DNA from: Streptococcus sp. oral taxon 431
GTDB taxonomy: Bacteria > Bacillota > Bacilli > Lactobacillales > Streptococcaceae
Direction of reading: 5' to 3'
NCBI RefSeq assembly: GCF_023115445.1
Contig: NZ_JALDUI010000013.1
Span: 1-62,135 of the forward strand
Length of the DNA stretch: 62,135 nucleotides
The translations under genes and the position numbers were made by a program. The notes under the pieces were generated by a model. That model did not search any database, was not told the origin of the DNA, and saw nothing but the letters and a program-made list of their open reading frames with translations. Shown here piece after piece: positions 31,701 to 39,015 of this stretch. Within the stretch, counting starts at the first letter, position 1. Each line of letters starts with the position of its first letter.

Positions 31701-34246
31701 CGACTTCAGATCGTGAGAACACTTGGTTTGCTGTACGAGAAATCGCTGTGAACCGTCCTGTAGAAGTTACTCGTGCTAAACAGTCAGCTACTTTGACTAT
31801 CAGTCCAAATCTTATGTACAAGTACAACACAACAGTTGGTCAAATTACAGACGGACGTGATAATACGGAAGCTATGCTTGCAAATGCTGATCGCACTGAT
31901 ACAACTCCTGTTGATGGTTGGGTACAACTAGACTTGGGTGAAGTCAAACCTGTGACTAAGGTTCGTCTTGTTCAAGGATCAGGAGATAAATTGGCAGAAG
32001 GTGTTCTTGAGTATTCTACAGATGGAACTTCATGGCAAGAGTTGGATCGCTTGACTGGTGAACAAACTAAAGAAATTGAAACTCCAATTTCAGCTCGCTA
32101 CGTCCGTGTTCGCAATACTAAGAACATCAACCTATGGTGGCGTATCGCTGACTTCTCAGTTGAAACACGTGCAGGCAATAGCGAATTGACTGATACAAAC
32201 GTTGAAAGCTTGAAGTCAACTCCAGTTTATGATAGCCTAGGCCGTTATGACCTGCAAATTCCAAGCGGAACTAAGCTTCCAGCTCATAGCTACTTGGGTA
32301 TGAAACTTGATCGTCTTCACCAAGCTGAAAGCATTCAAGCACTTGGTACAGCAAATCCATCCCTCAACTTGGAATACTCTCCAAACGCCCAAGAATGGTA
32401 TTCAGCTGATCAAGTGACTGATAAGTCCTTGGTACGTTATGTTCGTCTGTTTAATAAGACTGATCAAGAACAAGCAGTGACAGCAACATCTCTACTTGTT
32501 CAGACCAAAGAAGTTCAACCAACCACACTTGATTCTACATCAATGGGAATCCATCCGACATACGGTAGAAATGATGTTCGTAAGATTAAGAACTTGGATC
32601 AATTGTTCGATGGTGTTTACAATAATTTTGTAGAATTCTCAGATTATGCTCGTAAAGATGGTCATATCACTCTTAAACTTGGTAGCGAACGTGACATCAA
32701 GAAGATTAGAGCTTACATCCAAGACGGCACTCAAAACTATCTTCGGGATGGTAAGATTCAGGTCAGTCAAGATGGTAAGACTTGGACCGATGTTGTCACT
32801 GTTGGTGACGGCGTTGCCAATGAAACTCGTGATGATTCCTTGACAGATGGATGGACACATGATTCTAAGATGCCAGGAAATCGTTACATCGAGGGTGAAC
32901 TTTCAAGCCCAGTTAAAGCCAACTACCTCCGCGTTCTATTTACAGCAGACTACGATGCTCGTTTTGTAGGCTTCACTGAGTTGGTTATCAATGATGGTGA
33001 ATTTGTGAAACCAATCAATGACCCAACTGTAGAAGGAAACAGCGGTGAAAGCCAAGGCAACCTTTACACTAATATTGTTGATGGTAAAGTCTTGACAAGC
33101 TACAAGGCTGAGAAAGAACAAGGTGAGCTTGTCTACCACTTGTCAGAACCGACAGATGCAAATCATATCCGACTTGTTTCAAGTCTTCCTCAAGGAGTGA
33201 AAGCTCGTGTGCTTGCTCGTACTCTGAAAGAAGATAAAGTAGATGCTTGGTCAGAACTAGGTGAGATTACCTCAAGCTTCCAAACATTTGCTGTCAGAGA
33301 TAAGTCTCCATTATTGGATGTCAAACTCGTTTGGGAAGGTGGCAAACCAGAGTTCTACGAAATGACGACCTTCCACCAAGAACTGCCAGAAGAACCAGAG
33401 AAACCAGCTCCAACTACAAGTAAGGGTGATGAGCCAGCACCAGTAGTAGAAGTCCCAGAATTTACTGGTGGCGTAAATGGTGTCGAAGCAGCTATCCATG
33501 AAGTTCCAGAATACACTGAAGCTATTGGCACAGCAGGTGATGAGCCAGCACCGGTAGTAGAAGTCCCAGAATTTACTGGTGGCGTAAATGGTGTTGAAGC
33601 AGCTGTTCATGAAGCTCCAGAATACACTGAAGCTATTGGCACAGCAGGTGATGAGGCAGCACCAGTAGTAGAAGTCCCAGAATTCACAGGCGGCGTTAAC
33701 GCAGTCGAAGCAGCTGTTCAAGAAGTTCCAGAATACACTGAAGTTATTGGCACAGCAGGTGATGAGGCAGCACCAGTAGTAGAAGTCCCAGAATTCACAG
33801 GCGGTGTTAACGCAGTCGAAGCAGCTGTTCAAGAAGTTCCAGAATATACAGGAGCTATTGGCACAGCAGGCGATGAAGTAGCTGTTCAGGAAGTAAGCCC
33901 AGAATTCACAGGCAGTGTCAATGGAGCAGAAGCAGCTATCCATGAAGTCCCAAAATTTACTGGTGGTGTGAATGGTGAAGCAGCAGCTGTTCAAGAAGTA
34001 GTTCCAGAATTCACAGGTGGTGTCAATGGGGCAGAAGGAGCTGTCCATGAGATTCCAGAATACACAGATGAGCAGTCTCTTGTAGCTCTTGCTATGTCAC
34101 AAGATAAGACCTACCAAGCACCTGCAAGTCATCTATACAAGCTCCCAGAGACAGGTACTAAAGAAAATGCCGGCCTTGCAGCCGTTGGTGTTGTAGGAGC
34201 ACTTCTTGGTATGTTTGCTATAGGAAAGAAAAAAGACGACGAATAA
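25766..34246 (+). CDS. Giant wall-anchored GH20 + GH84 glycosidase with multiple carbohydrate-binding domains
   Basis: A 2826-aa surface protein. Order: YSIRK signal peptide (cleavage near residue 39); Ala/Pro/Thr linker; F5/8C-type domain (about 135-285); GH20 region (about 355-850) with the Asp-Glu pair 683-684 in HIGTDEYYG; lectin-like domain (about 903-1035); F5/8C domain (about 1045-1177); GH84 region (about 1242-1675) with GFIEGYYGNPWS and the catalytic Asp pair 1507-1508 in ILADDAPSP; helical segment; several beta or F5/8C domains (about 1870-2530); wall repeats; LPETG (2793-2797), hydrophobic stretch and KKKDDE. GH20 and GH84 enzymes remove beta-linked GlcNAc/GalNAc with help from the substrate acetamido group. 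The exact substrate is not readable; the GH20 half could be a hexosaminidase or lacto-N-biosidase. It sits beside the GH101 protease protein and shares its repeat family. Confidence 0.9.
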   Translation: MGKHFFEKRCHYSIRKFTIGAASVMIGASIFGASAVQAAETEGPAETEGTVTQAQPLDKLPADIAAAIEKAEASAGTVDEQPAGSETGATAAETTTPKPTETPAPKEEAASEAKPAATPATKDVVDTPDVNHLEKATATTSNHEANTPFTAEKAIDGKPDTRWATDQNVEKPTIEFTLEKTTVIKHVEIDWDRRLRGQQNDPNIKSWNLYYAGQDDVNGSGNKEWKLAHQRTGTPVLDEKVDLKEAIQAKYLKLEITDYQAGTMNWKNVGIQEIRAYSNIPDASKPTDIRQVTELAVAEDGKSLVLPKLPGQVSLIGSNKQGVVDLNNKIYKPLTDQTVKVMVQQVKDTHTFTKEFEVLIKGLHADEGVGTKPAVAPAVQQWYGTEGKTSITADTVISVGDSGFGQEAKFYQTDLESRGLEIATGDQTAQKRIEFKKVEDKGYGKEGYGITIKDGVITVEAATNAGAFYATRTLLQMGENDLQNGEIRDFPSFSHRGFMLDTGRKFIPYDTLVDIMLNMAYYKMNDLQLHLNDNYIFLKDHLAGKNLSQDEELAYVLKNAKTGFRVETDVVGENGEKLTSDEHYTKEEMQEIIKLAKALHINLVPEIDTPGHALSFVKVRPDLMYKGSLSDYRGKHNVERVAMLDLDNKYEETLAFVKSVYDKLLDGEDAPLHGVSTVHIGTDEYYGSPESYRRYVNDLIKYIKGKGLTPRIWGSLSAKQGTTPVDWKDVEVDIWSLGWQRPAAAIAQGAKIINITDIPTYSVPSGSNSQGGYGDYASYERQYNSWTPNDFTTGGGPRLEASNPNIIGGGHAVWNDNIDLHETGLTSYDIFKRFFKSMQTTAERTWGSDRAGKTFAERTLPTSVYAPQSNPDKTVEESDLFKINPETIKDYLAKKVQKTEAGLNFEKDSTIEGLVGDVGPSHVLKLDVTVTGDGQQTFSTSGDNQLYLADKDGYLAYKFEQFHIQFNKKLEKNKRYQISVVTKPQVTEVYVDGEKVERIANPAYPRFAHNSLVLPLETIGGFKGILHSAELSNEAFVNPRLIPTDHFTASATSQETPGTNAEGPVEKAFDNDPNTFWHSKWTGDHAPYTVAMNLKAAEKVNGLTYLSRPGGGNGVVTSYEIYAQKDGQMVKVASGTWENNSKEKTVNFDAVETDKVEFKVLSGVGGFGSAAEIQLLKPLSDSESEEPVAPEKPVTPEKPVTPEKPKVEEMGDGTTELADNFVASKPASDDVVTAAAQSQDYLKKEYKVFPTPQKVTYDEGVTKLHKQVNLVMGDQLDIYTRNRLKSVLQDHQISYTSSQTAVAGATNIYLGVHGQNSQAEKEVSGISQGLFDKIDAYALSIKNNTISIVGKDTDAVFYGLTTLKHMLNESEAPVLRNVTVEDYAEIKNRGFIEGYYGNPWSNADRAELMRYGGDLKLTQYFFAPKDDPYHNKKWRELYPEEKLAEIRELARVGNQNKTRYVWTIHPFMNNRIRFGNDADYQKDLETIKAKFTQLMNVGVREFGILADDAPSPVGGYNSYNRLMKDMTDWLTEKQATYVGLRKEMIFVPGQYWGNGREDELKALNENLPTSTSMTLTGGKIWGEVSENFLSNLKNNLTAGGKTYRPVSLWVNWPVTDNSKQHLILGGGEKFLHPNVDPSLLSGIMLNPMQQSEPSKIALFSAAQYAWKQWKSEEEAKKVNDIAFNFVENGKFTDSEASVAFRELGKHMINQNMDGRVVKLEESVELAPKLATFMSKLKAGQDVSAERQELRAEFAKLKAAAQLYKASGDEKMRAQIHYWLDNTIDQMDALSALLDGTEAIETNDSAKLWDSYYKGLKLYEQSQTYTFHYVDHDERAELGVQHIRPFLLGLREILATEVQKALHPDQVISTFITNRTGVEGGLAEVTDGDLGTHALIKSPNSIKTGDYIGLRFNKAVSIQNLTFAMGTQANPRDTFNNAKVEYLNENDEWVTLSEPSYTGNEPLLKFENLNINAKAVRMIATSDRENTWFAVREIAVNRPVEVTRAKQSATLTISPNLMYKYNTTVGQITDGRDNTEAMLANADRTDTTPVDGWVQLDLGEVKPVTKVRLVQGSGDKLAEGVLEYSTDGTSWQELDRLTGEQTKEIETPISARYVRVRNTKNINLWWRIADFSVETRAGNSELTDTNVESLKSTPVYDSLGRYDLQIPSGTKLPAHSYLGMKLDRLHQAESIQALGTANPSLNLEYSPNAQEWYSADQVTDKSLVRYVRLFNKTDQEQAVTATSLLVQTKEVQPTTLDSTSMGIHPTYGRNDVRKIKNLDQLFDGVYNNFVEFSDYARKDGHITLKLGSERDIKKIRAYIQDGTQNYLRDGKIQVSQDGKTWTDVVTVGDGVANETRDDSLTDGWTHDSKMPGNRYIEGELSSPVKANYLRVLFTADYDARFVGFTELVINDGEFVKPINDPTVEGNSGESQGNLYTNIVDGKVLTSYKAEKEQGELVYHLSEPTDANHIRLVSSLPQGVKARVLARTLKEDKVDAWSELGEITSSFQTFAVRDKSPLLDVKLVWEGGKPEFYEMTTFHQELPEEPEKPAPTTSKGDEPAPVVEVPEFTGGVNGVEAAIHEVPEYTEAIGTAGDEPAPVVEVPEFTGGVNGVEAAVHEAPEYTEAIGTAGDEAAPVVEVPEFTGGVNAVEAAVQEVPEYTEVIGTAGDEAAPVVEVPEFTGGVNAVEAAVQEVPEYTGAIGTAGDEVAVQEVSPEFTGSVNGAEAAIHEVPKFTGGVNGEAAAVQEVVPEFTGGVNGAEGAVHEIPEYTDEQSLVALAMSQDKTYQAPASHLYKLPETGTKENAGLAAVGVVGALLGMFAIGKKKDDE
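33428..33871 (+). repeat. Four tandem 111-bp in-frame repeats in the GH20-GH84 gene
   Basis: Units begin at 33428, 33539, 33650 and 33761, exactly 111 bases (37 residues) apart, each reading [17 protein letters not shown], then EAA-EVPEYTE and IGTA. Partial units follow to about 34070. The same sub-modules make up the repeats of the GH101 protein. Confidence 0.95.
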
Positions 34247-34303
34247 GATGATGTAAAAGCATCTAAGTCATAGAGATTGGATCAAGAGACTAATCTCGAT
34301 TAT

Positions 34304-34359
34304 AAAAAGCGGACAAAACTAGTTTTCTGATAAACAGAATCTGGTATTGTTCGCTTTTT
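34304..34359 (+). terminator. Terminator after the GH20-GH84 gene
   Basis: A-rich arm 34304-34316 (AAAAAGCGGACAA) pairs with 34347-34359 (TTGTTCGCTTTTT) with one G-T pair; a 30-base loop lies between. Confidence 0.8.
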
Positions 34360-34745
34360 CTTAAAGTGAGGAAGCTGATGGTCATTGAAGTTCTTTGACC
34401 AGAATATTTTTAACTCCTGACGAAGTCCTTAGATTGGGTTAAGTCGCAAGTCAATTTTTCTACCATTTAGGATGTTTTGATGACAATTTAAGAAAGAGCA
34501 ATCTTTTCCTAGAAATAAATGCTAAACTATAATTGTTCCTAAACATGATTTAGTAGATCGGTGGTCTGGTTCAACCCTAAAAGAATAGAGCTGATCTTAC
34601 AAGTTAATCTGAAGAGTATTATTAGATTGGATTTAGAGATAGCTAGTAGAAAAAAGAAAATCTGAAATTTGATGCTCTTATGTGAGCAAGACTAAGAAGT
34701 TATTCTATTCATTTATTTATTTGTAGAAAGCTTTGGGGAGTATCT
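34360..34745. other. Gene-poor stretch with one promoter-like box
   Basis: No gene is visible in these 386 bases. A TATAAT at 34528-34533 could serve the two small genes downstream. The sequence does not resemble a decayed gene I can name. Confidence 0.4.
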
Positions 34746-34910
34746 ATGAAATTTAATAAATATGCCTATCCCTTAGCGCAAGCCTGTTTGGGTTTGTATT
34801 TATTCGCTAATGGAGGTAGTTTGATCAATTTAGATATTGTGGTCATCCTTGTGTTATTATCCCTGATTAAGGGAGTAGAAATCTATAAAGAAGAAAGAAA
34901 ACATAGGTGA
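34746..34910 (+). CDS. Small membrane protein, function unknown
   Basis: A 54-aa frame starting MKFNKYAYPLAQACLGLYLF and ending in a charged KEERKHR tail, with two hydrophobic stretches. It has a good ribosome site (TTGGGGAG five bases before the ATG) and lies 51 bases before a CPBP-family gene, likely in the same transcript. I do not recognise it. Small membrane proteins next to CPBP proteins are common in streptococcal bacteriocin-immunity regions, which is the only hint to a role. Confidence 0.6.
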   Translation: MKFNKYAYPLAQACLGLYLFANGGSLINLDIVVILVLLSLIKGVEIYKEERKHR

Positions 34911-34961
34911 GCATCGTTAGTAACTAGAGATGCTGGAGTTCAGGAAAGAAGAGGTAGTGGT

Positions 34962-35663
34962 TTGCAAAAGTTGAAAAATAGTTTAAAATTTGTAGGAATG
35001 ATCTTACTGATTATAAATGTAAATACATTTCCCATGAGAATGCTGGCTCTCGAAGATTCTAGTTCTCTGTCCTTAAAGTGGACGACTAGTATTGGGTATT
35101 TGGTACTGGCTACTTTCTTACTAGTTGCTGTTTGGAGACAGTATAAAAAGAAAGTTCCAGACCAGCAGAAGACTCTTAAATTTACCTGGAAGGATTTTGG
35201 AATAGCCCTTTTATTTTATGTGGCTACTCGACTAGTAGCGATTGTAGGTACTCTCCTGATCCAAGTGGTTACTGGAAATCCAACATCCGCTAACGATGCT
35301 GCCTTGCTGGCCACAAGTGAGCAGGTCACTCGAGTTTTTCCTCTGTTTTTCATCGCCTTTCATTTTGCAATTGGTATATTTGCTCCAATCATGGAAGAAT
35401 TAGTATTTAGAGGATTCTTCAGCCACTATTTTTTTAAAGAAGATCAAAAGTGGTTGAAATTGCTAATAAGTTCTGCGATTTTTGGCTATCTGCATATGTT
35501 TTATCCGATAGAGTTTGTAACTTATTTTTTACTGGGAGTGATATTTTACTTAGCCTATGCTCGTAGAGGGAATATCCTTGATTCCATAGCTGTTCATTTG
35601 CTAAATAACGGAGTGCTGGTACTGGTATCTATTCTAAACTATCTATTTTTAGTTTTTAGCTAA
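34962..35663 (+). CDS. CPBP (CAAX protease / bacteriocin-processing) family membrane protein
   Basis: A 233-aa membrane protein with about six to seven hydrophobic helices. The family motifs are present: EELVFRGFF (metal-binding Glu-Glu plus Arg), FGYLHMFYP and HLLNN. Members are intramembrane metalloproteases; in streptococci and lactobacilli many are tied to bacteriocin immunity. The start appears to be TTG at 34962, with AGAAGAGG eight bases upstream; an internal ATG would lose part of the first helix. Its stop codon overlaps the first base of a BOX repeat. Confidence 0.82.
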   Translation: MQKLKNSLKFVGMILLIINVNTFPMRMLALEDSSSLSLKWTTSIGYLVLATFLLVAVWRQYKKKVPDQQKTLKFTWKDFGIALLFYVATRLVAIVGTLLIQVVTGNPTSANDAALLATSEQVTRVFPLFFIAFHFAIGIFAPIMEELVFRGFFSHYFFKEDQKWLKLLISSAIFGYLHMFYPIEFVTYFLLGVIFYLAYARRGNILDSIAVHLLNNGVLVLVSILNYLFLVFS

Positions 35664-35812
35664 TACTCTTCGAAAATCTCTTCAAACCACGTCAGCGTCT
35701 CCTTGCCGTATATTTGTTACTGACTTCGTCAGTTCTATCCACAACCTCAAAACAGTGTTTTGAGCAACCTGCGGCTAGCTTCCTAGTTTGCTCTTTGATT
35801 TTCATTGAGTAT
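35663..35812. repeat. BOX element, boxA-boxB-boxC
   Basis: Full A1-B1-C1 form: boxA starts ATACTCTTCGAAAATC, boxB has TTACTGACTTCGTCAG and CAACCTCAAAACAGTG, boxC has GCGGCTAGCTTCCTAG and ends ATTGAGTAT. Its first base is the last base of the CPBP gene stop codon. Confidence 0.95.
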
Positions 35813-35902
35813 AAAATATATTCAAAAAATGATTGGTTTAAAGGCTGATCATTTTTCTGTTGCAAAGATCAACTTTTGCTGATAAATGCTGAAGATAGCA
35901 AT

Positions 35903-35927
35903 AAAAAACCAGCGATTCAATCACTGG
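35903..35927 (-). terminator. Terminator of the Ser/Thr/Asn-rich protein gene
   Basis: On the minus strand CCAGTGATT (35927-35919) pairs with AATCGCTGG (35917-35909), one G-T pair, followed by six T. Confidence 0.75.
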
Positions 35928-35943
35928 CTGTTAGATCGTTCTT

Positions 35944-36378
35944 TTAGGAAGCTCCATTAGTAGTAGACGTTTTTGTATCTGTTGTTTGAGTGCTAGAAGA
36001 AGGAACAGTCGGTTGTTCTTGTTTACTGCTAGTATCTTCTTTCTTACTTTCTGCACTGCTACTAGATTGAGTTGTTGTTTCTTCTTGTGTGTTTTCTTTT
36101 GTAGAAGTATTGTCCTTGTTTGGAGTAGTATTGTCCTTGTTTGGAGTAGTATTCTCTTGAGGGGATTCCTTTTGAATCTCTTTTATGACTGTTGTCTGGG
36201 TTGTCGTAGTTTCTTTTTTAGAGTTATTGTTGTTATTATTCATAGCATTCATGATGGTGATACTTGCAGTAATCAGCCCTAGAATACTACCGATAGTAGC
36301 AATCGTTTTTTGAAAAACAGTAAATCCTTTTTTGATGTGTTCTGTTTTGGGTTTTGATGTTCTACGATAATTAGACAT
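35944..36378 (-). CDS. Membrane-anchored Ser/Thr/Asn-rich protein (DUF6556-like)
   Basis: A 144-aa protein: a basic cytoplasmic N terminus (to about residue 28), one membrane helix (about 29-46, IATIGSILGLITASITIM), and a long low-complexity tail of Thr, Ser, Asn, Glu and Lys that would lie outside the cell. I believe it belongs to the streptococcal DUF6556 group; no function is known to me. The tail contains an exact 21-bp tandem repeat encoding NTTPNKD twice. AAAGGAGAG lies before the ATG. It is divergent from the cysteine desulfurase gene. Confidence 0.7.
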   Translation of the reverse strand: MSNYRRTSKPKTEHIKKGFTVFQKTIATIGSILGLITASITIMNAMNNNNNNSKKETTTTQTTVIKEIQKESPQENTTPNKDNTTPNKDNTSTKENTQEETTTQSSSSAESKKEDTSSKQEQPTVPSSSTQTTDTKTSTTNGAS

Positions 36379-36452
36379 AATATCTCTCCTTTACTAAAAT
36401 TCATTATACCGAAAATCTTTAAAAAAAACTTAAATGAACCTGAATTGCCTTT

Positions 36453-36481
36453 CTTGTCGCCTGAACTGTTTCGTGATACAA
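36453..36481 (+). promoter_or_regulatory. Promoter of the cysteine desulfurase-thiI operon
   Basis: -35 TTGTCG, 17-base spacer, -10 TACAAT. Transcription would start about 27 bases before the desulfurase ATG. Confidence 0.6.
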
Positions 36482-36514
36482 TAGAAGGAGTGATTTTAGA
36501 AAGCGTGAGAAACC

Positions 36515-37657
36515 ATGATTTACTTTGATAATTCGGCAACGACTAAGCCGTATCCAGAAGCACTTGAAACCTATATGCAGGTCGCTTCGAAAATTGTAGG
36601 TAATCCATCCAGTCTCCATCGTTTGGGAGACCAGTCTACCAGAATTTTAGAAGCTTCTCGTCAACAGATTGCAGATTTGATTGGCAAGAAAAGCGAGGAA
36701 ATTTTCTTTACATCTGGTGGGACTGAAGGGGATAACTGGGTTATCAAAGGGGTTGCATTTGAAAAAGCGCAATTTGGTAGACACATCATCGTATCAGCTA
36801 TTGAGCACCCAGCAGTCAAGGAGTCAGCCCTCTGGCTCAAGACTCAAGGTTTTGAAGTGGATTTTGCACCAGTTGATGAAAAAGGATTTGTAGATGTAGA
36901 GGCCTTAGCAGGTTTACTTCGTCCTGATACCACACTAGTTTCCATCATGGCAGTCAACAATGAGATTGGCTCCATCCAGCCCATCCAAGCTATTTCAGAA
37001 CTATTAGCTGAAAAACCAACCATTTCTTTCCATGTTGATGCTGTTCAGGCTTTGGCAAAAATACCAACAGAAAAGTATTTGACAGATCGAGTTGATTTTG
37101 CAACCTTCTCTAGTCATAAGTTCCACGGAGTTCGTGGTGTTGGCTTTGTCTATATCAAGTCTGGTAAGAAAATTACACCGCTTTTAACTGGTGGTGGCCA
37201 AGAGCGCGACTATCGTTCCACAACTGAAAATGTAGCAGGGATTGCAGCGACAGCCAAGGCACTACGTTTGGCTATGGAGAGATTAGACTTATTTACTAGT
37301 AAAACGAGTCAGATGAAGGAAGTCATCCGTCAAGCTCTACTTGAATATCCAGATATTTTTGTCTTTTCAGGTGAGGAAAACTTTGCGCCTCATATTCTGA
37401 CCTTTGGGATTAAGGGAGTTCGTGGTGAAGTCATTGTTCATGCCTTTGAAGACTATGATATTTTCATTTCTACAACGTCAGCTTGCTCGTCCAAGGCTGG
37501 TAAACCTGCTGGGACTCTGATTGCTATGGGCATTGATAAGGATAAAGCCCAGTCAGCAGTTCGTCTCAGTCTAGACCTAGAAAATGATATGAGTCAAGTT
37601 GAGCAATTTTTGACTAAACTAAAATTAATCTACAATCAAACTAAAAAAGTAAGATAG
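36515..37657 (+). CDS. Cysteine desulfurase (class V aminotransferase), ThiI partner
   Basis: A 380-aa PLP enzyme that takes sulfur from cysteine and holds it as a persulfide. PLP-binding Lys202 lies in [10 protein letters not shown] and the active-site Cys324 in [14 protein letters not shown]. It opens [10 protein letters not shown] as NifS/IscS proteins do. It is followed after eight bases by thiI, so the likely job is feeding sulfur to ThiI for tRNA 4-thiouridine, as with the NifZ-ThiI pair of Bacillus. A role in other sulfur transfers is possible. The ribosome site is weak (GTGAGA). Confidence 0.92.
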   Translation: MIYFDNSATTKPYPEALETYMQVASKIVGNPSSLHRLGDQSTRILEASRQQIADLIGKKSEEIFFTSGGTEGDNWVIKGVAFEKAQFGRHIIVSAIEHPAVKESALWLKTQGFEVDFAPVDEKGFVDVEALAGLLRPDTTLVSIMAVNNEIGSIQPIQAISELLAEKPTISFHVDAVQALAKIPTEKYLTDRVDFATFSSHKFHGVRGVGFVYIKSGKKITPLLTGGGQERDYRSTTENVAGIAATAKALRLAMERLDLFTSKTSQMKEVIRQALLEYPDIFVFSGEENFAPHILTFGIKGVRGEVIVHAFEDYDIFISTTSACSSKAGKPAGTLIAMGIDKDKAQSAVRLSLDLENDMSQVEQFLTKLKLIYNQTKKVR

Positions 37658-37665
37658 GAGCATTC

Positions 37666-38880
37666 ATGCAGTATTCAGAAATTATGATTCGCTACGGAGA
37701 GTTGTCAACCAAGGGTAAAAACCGTATGCGTTTCATCAATAAACTACGTAATAATATCTCAGATATCTTGTCCATCTATCCTCAAGTTAAAGTGACAGCA
37801 GACCGCGATCGTGCCCATGCTTATCTGAATGGGGCAGATTATGAACCGGTGGCAGAGTCACTCAAGCAAGTTTTCGGGATTCAAAACTTTTCTCCAGTAT
37901 ATAAGGTTGAAAAATCTGTAGAAGTTCTGAAATCTGCTGTCCAAGAGATTATGAAGGATATTTACAAGGAAGGTATGACCTTTAAAATCTCTAGTAGACG
38001 CAGCGACCACAACTTTGAACTCGATAGTCGTGAACTCAATCAAACGCTTGGTGGAGCAGTTTTTGAAGCTATTCCAAACGTTCAAGTCCAAATGAAAAAT
38101 CCTGATATTAACCTTCAGGTGGAGATTCGTGAAGAAGCAGCCTACCTTTCATATGAAACCATTCGAGGAGCAGGTGGTTTACCAGTTGGAACTTCTGGTA
38201 AAGGTATGCTCATGTTGTCAGGTGGGATTGACTCACCTGTTGCTGGTTATCTAGCTCTAAAACGTGGTGTAGATATTGAGGCTGTTCACTTTGCTAGCCC
38301 TCCTTACACAAGTCCAGGTGCCCTCAAGAAAGCGCAAGATTTGACCCGTAAATTGACTAAATTTGGTGGGAATATCCAGTTTATCGAAGTGCCATTCACT
38401 GAGATTCAAGAAGAGATCAAGGCTAAAGCTCCAGAAGCCTATCTGATGACGCTGACTCGTCGCTTTATGATGCGCATTACAGATCGTATCCGTGAGGTCC
38501 GAAATGGTTTGGTCATCATCAATGGTGAAAGTCTTGGTCAGGTGGCTAGCCAAACCCTTGAAAGTATGCAAGCTATCAATGCGGTGACCAACACACCAAT
38601 CATTCGTCCAGTTGTAACTATGGACAAGCTAGAAATCATTGATATTGCGCAAGATATTGATACCTTTGAAATCTCTATCCAGCCATTTGAGGACTGCTGT
38701 ACCATTTTTGCGCCCGATCGTCCCAAAACAAATCCGAAGATTAAGAATGCGGAGCAATATGAAGCACGTATGGATGTCGAAGGCTTGGTTGAGAGAGCAG
38801 TAGCGGGAATTATGATTACTGAAATTACACCTCAGGCTGAGAAGGATGCAGTCGATGAGTTAATCGATGATCTCCTTTAA
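37666..38880 (+). CDS. thiI: tRNA 4-thiouridine synthase ThiI
   Basis: A 404-aa enzyme that adenylates U8 of tRNA and inserts sulfur. The N terminus holds the ferredoxin-like and THUMP domains (about 1-165); the PP-loop SGGIDS is at 185-190. It ends near residue 404 without the rhodanese domain of the E. coli enzyme, the form found in Firmicutes that works with a dedicated desulfurase; that gene is immediately upstream. TAGGAG lies before the ATG. Confidence 0.95.
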   Translation: MQYSEIMIRYGELSTKGKNRMRFINKLRNNISDILSIYPQVKVTADRDRAHAYLNGADYEPVAESLKQVFGIQNFSPVYKVEKSVEVLKSAVQEIMKDIYKEGMTFKISSRRSDHNFELDSRELNQTLGGAVFEAIPNVQVQMKNPDINLQVEIREEAAYLSYETIRGAGGLPVGTSGKGMLMLSGGIDSPVAGYLALKRGVDIEAVHFASPPYTSPGALKKAQDLTRKLTKFGGNIQFIEVPFTEIQEEIKAKAPEAYLMTLTRRFMMRITDRIREVRNGLVIINGESLGQVASQTLESMQAINAVTNTPIIRPVVTMDKLEIIDIAQDIDTFEISIQPFEDCCTIFAPDRPKTNPKIKNAEQYEARMDVEGLVERAVAGIMITEITPQAEKDAVDELIDDLL

Positions 38881-38912
38881 TCAGAAAATCCAGAGGAAAA
38901 GATAAAATAAGT

Positions 38913-38962
38913 AAAAAAAGTTAGTTTATTGTCTTAAATTTGGACGGAAACTGACTTTTTTT
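38913..38962 (+). terminator. Terminator after thiI
   Basis: A 15-bp stem (38913-38927 with 38948-38962, one G-T pair) with A-runs and T-runs at its base. Confidence 0.85.
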
Positions 38963-38971
38963 CTATTTTTA

Positions 38972-38980
38972 TGATATAAT
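38972..38980 (+). promoter_or_regulatory. Extended -10 promoter of the esterase operon
   Basis: TGA-TATAAT (-10 at 38975-38980). The first gene begins 36 bases downstream. Confidence 0.65.
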
Positions 38981-39015
38981 TAGATAAAATTTTGAATATA
39001 GAGAGTTTTCTGACA

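Noticed and set aside
33311..34048. A 245-codon antisense open frame over the GH20-GH84 repeats
   Set aside because: Same cause: in-frame repeats with no stop codons on the opposite strand. The Cys/Phe-rich product and missing start signals argue against a gene.
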